A stretch of DNA of 6,634 nt from an uncultured Lacinutrix sp. Lineage in GTDB: Bacteria > Bacteroidota > Bacteroidia > Flavobacteriales > Flavobacteriaceae. Under the pieces are notes generated by a model. It searched no databases. It worked only from the letters and a program-made list of their open reading frames with translations, and was not told the origin of the DNA. Below, one piece after another: positions 5,242 through 6,634 of this stretch. Position numbers and translations under genes: made by a program. Position 1 is the first letter of the stretch. Every line of letters begins with the position of its first letter. Location: the NCBI GenBank assembly GCA_937916035.1, contig CALGIH010000340.1, positions 1 to 6,634 on the forward strand, read 5' to 3'.

Positions 5242-6429
5242 ACGCAATACTTGGAGCCTCATAAATACCAATAAAGATAAAATTCCGAAGATAGAAAATC
5301 CAATAAAGAGAGGTAATACAGAGTCTGAAACAAAACCACCAATGTAATTGGCAATAGGAACAGCCAAGACTGTAGATACAAACCCGTTAATAGCAGCACC
5401 AATACCAGCAATATGACCTAGAGGTTGCATCGCAAGAGAACGCAAATTTCCGAAGAGAAAACCAATAGCGAAAAACTGCAATGAGAAAAAGGCAATAAGC
5501 ACTTCAATACTCGGATTTACACCAGACCAGAAGAGCACCACATACAATACAGAAATAGCACAAAAGCCAATAGTCCCTCCATACGCAATGCGCCACATGC
5601 CAAATCGGATCACATAACGACTGTTTAAAAACGTTGCAAAACCAACTGAAATAGCTAAGCTGGCAAAGATGTAAGGAAACTTATCTCCTAAATTATATTG
5701 GTGTTCAAATATTTGCTGTGCAGTGCTTAAATACACCATAAACGACCCTGTAATAAACCCTGAGACTAGGGTAAACCCAACGGCATGCTTGTGCTTCATG
5801 AATTCTTTAGTGCCATTTATAAAAATCATAGGTGTAAACTTAATACGCTTCTCAATACTTAAGGTTTCTTCTTGTCGTCTCCAAAACCAGAGCATGATAA
5901 TGAGTCCGAATAATAAGTTGACATAAAAGATAGATTCCCAATTGTAATAGTTTAATAAGAACTGTCCTAAGGTTGGTGCAATTATTGGTACCAGAATAAA
6001 CACCATTACAACGATGGATAATATTTTCGCCATAAAATCGCCACTATAACGATCTCTAATCATGGCGATACTTAGGGTTCTTGGAGAGGCAAGTCCGACA
6101 CCTTGAAGAATACGACCAACAATCATAACTTCAAAACTCTTGGTAGTTACACAAATAATAGTGGCTACTGCAAAAAGTAGAAACCCAGCAAAGACAATTG
6201 GTTTTCTTCCGAAGCTATCAGAGAGTGGTCCAAAGATAAGTTGTCCGCATCCTAAGCCTAAGAATATCATGGTCACCAACATTTGGTTATCGCTGGTATC
6301 TGTAACACCTAAGGCATTGCCAATCTCAGGAAGTGCTGGTAATAAGGCATCGATAGAAAGCGCTACAATAGACATCAACGATGCCATTAGTGCTACGAAT
6401 TCAAATTCAACCGATGGTTTATTTTGCAT
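5236..6429 (-). CDS. MFS drug-efflux transporter, Bcr/CflA type
   Basis: A 397-residue inner-membrane transporter of the major facilitator superfamily, most like the Bcr/CflA proton antiporters that export drugs such as bicyclomycin or chloramphenicol. The first membrane segment contains SIDALLPALPEIG (25-37) with the subfamily's acidic D27. Motif A lies between segments 2 and 3 as GPLSDSFGRKP (67-77). GRILQGVG (105-112) in segment 4 carries R106, and AMIRDRYSG (122-130) follows. A cytoplasmic loop at about 184-215 splits two six-helix halves, giving about 12 segments, the family's usual length. The ATG at 6429 puts a short polar stretch before segment 1, as expected. A -7 box lies only four bases upstream, so the mRNA may be leaderless. 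The substrate cannot be read from sequence. Confidence 0.9.
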   Translation of the reverse strand: MQNKPSVEFEFVALMASLMSIVALSIDALLPALPEIGNALGVTDTSDNQMLVTMIFLGLGCGQLIFGPLSDSFGRKPIVFAGFLLFAVATIICVTTKSFEVMIVGRILQGVGLASPRTLSIAMIRDRYSGDFMAKILSIVVMVFILVPIIAPTLGQFLLNYYNWESIFYVNLLFGLIIMLWFWRRQEETLSIEKRIKFTPMIFINGTKEFMKHKHAVGFTLVSGFITGSFMVYLSTAQQIFEHQYNLGDKFPYIFASLAISVGFATFLNSRYVIRFGMWRIAYGGTIGFCAISVLYVVLFWSGVNPSIEVLIAFFSLQFFAIGFLFGNLRSLAMQPLGHIAGIGAAINGFVSTVLAVPIANYIGGFVSDSVLPLFIGFSIFGILSLLVFMRLQVLRK

Positions 6430-6433
6430 TCGG

Positions 6434-6441
6434 CAAAAGTA
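6434..6441 (-). promoter_or_regulatory. -7 box directly before the transporter start codon
   Basis: On the minus strand this reads TACTTTTG, an exact TAnnTTTG match, separated from the ATG by four bases (6433-6430). A start 4-6 bases after the box would fall on or next to the A of the start codon. The nearest -33-like TTG is 28 bases upstream, which is too far, so the box may be chance. Confidence 0.35.
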
Positions 6442-6512
6442 AGCTAATTATTTTCTATTTTTAGGCTATCAAAAACGTCATTTTTAGAACCAGATTTATT
6501 ACTTTTTATTAA

Positions 6513-6634
6513 ATGGATGTCATTCACTTTGGAAACTATAAAATAATGCTACTTGAATCACATCAAGGCGAATCATTTTTTAAACTCATTGATGCTAATA
6601 GGAAACGTTTGGAAGTGTTTATTGCTGGCACTGT
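6513..6634 (+). CDS. GNAT family N-acetyltransferase, N-terminal fragment (3' end outside window)
   Basis: Forty codons are visible, starting MDVIHFGNYKIMLL. The pattern of a first beta strand (NYKIMLL, 8-14) then a helix with FFKLIDANRKRLEVF (22-36) and AGT (38-40) is typical of the RimJ/RimL-like GNAT acetyltransferases, which transfer acetyl from acetyl-CoA to protein N-termini or small amines. The acetyl-CoA motif would lie beyond the right edge, so activity cannot be judged. The ATG at 6513 directly follows an in-frame stop (6510-6512) and keeps the first strand; the later ATG at 6546 would remove it. It is divergent from the transporter, with 83 bases between the two start codons; I see no clear plus-strand -7 box there. 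Confidence 0.72.
   Translation, partial: MDVIHFGNYKIMLLESHQGESFFKLIDANRKRLEVFIAGT

Noticed and set aside
5723..6442. Two plus-strand open frames (67 and 100 codons) opposite the transporter
   Set aside because: Antisense to a clear 12-segment MFS protein; neither has its own recognisable motif.
6509..6523. 15-base match (TTAAATGGATGTCAT) to 5072-5086 at the start of the acetyltransferase gene
   Set aside because: The match stops there and covers only the edge of the palindromic repeat; a match this long can arise by chance in AT-rich DNA, and the protein reads well from this ATG.
1..6634. A defence system, phage island or biosynthetic cluster
   Set aside because: No transposase, integrase, toxin-antitoxin pair, CRISPR array or tailoring enzyme is visible; the NYN domain alone is not enough to call a defence locus.

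Overview
The window reads as chromosomal DNA from a member of the Flavobacteriaceae (Bacteroidota). The basis is the AT-rich composition, several -7 promoter boxes close to TAnnTTTG, A-rich leaders in place of Shine-Dalgarno sites, a signal peptide ending in Ala-Gln, and the protein families present. I infer the family level from these signs; no rRNA or other marker gene is present to confirm it.

Layout. (1) Bases 1-741, all on the minus strand: the first 112 codons of an S1/P1-type zinc nuclease, which runs off the left edge, and upstream of it two tiny membrane proteins (62 and 33 residues) whose genes overlap by 14 bases. (2) Bases 742-885: a divergent promoter region. (3) Bases 886-1806, plus strand: a 33-residue lysine/alanine-rich basic protein, then a 255-residue NYN (PIN-like nuclease) protein with a C-terminal LOTUS/OST-HTH domain. 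(4) Bases 1788-2818: a lipoprotein of unknown function lying between two diverged copies of one non-coding segment. The copies carry an alignable ~40-base core, a CAGTCT motif or heptad array, and a TAAGTTTG box. (5) Bases 2819-5035: a large exported M28 metallopeptidase with the full architecture of human glutamate carboxypeptidase II (catalytic, PA and dimerisation domains). (6) Bases 5036-5235: a palindromic dispersed-type repeat and a strong bidirectional terminator. (7) Bases 5236-6429, minus strand: a Bcr/CflA-type MFS efflux transporter. (8) Bases 6513-6634, plus strand: the beginning of a GNAT acetyltransferase, cut by the right edge.

How the genes relate. They do not form one pathway. 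The nuclease, the lipoprotein and the peptidase are all exported and fit a scavenging or envelope role; the NYN-LOTUS protein is a likely cytoplasmic RNA-binding nuclease; the transporter and the acetyltransferase are common accessory housekeeping genes. I see no phage, CRISPR, toxin-antitoxin or transposase gene and no convincing new multi-gene system. The observations most worth checking are the repeated non-coding segment around the lipoprotein gene, the overlapping micro-protein pair, the basic micro-protein next to the NYN-LOTUS gene, the possible leaderless start of the transporter, and the altered substrate pocket of the peptidase.
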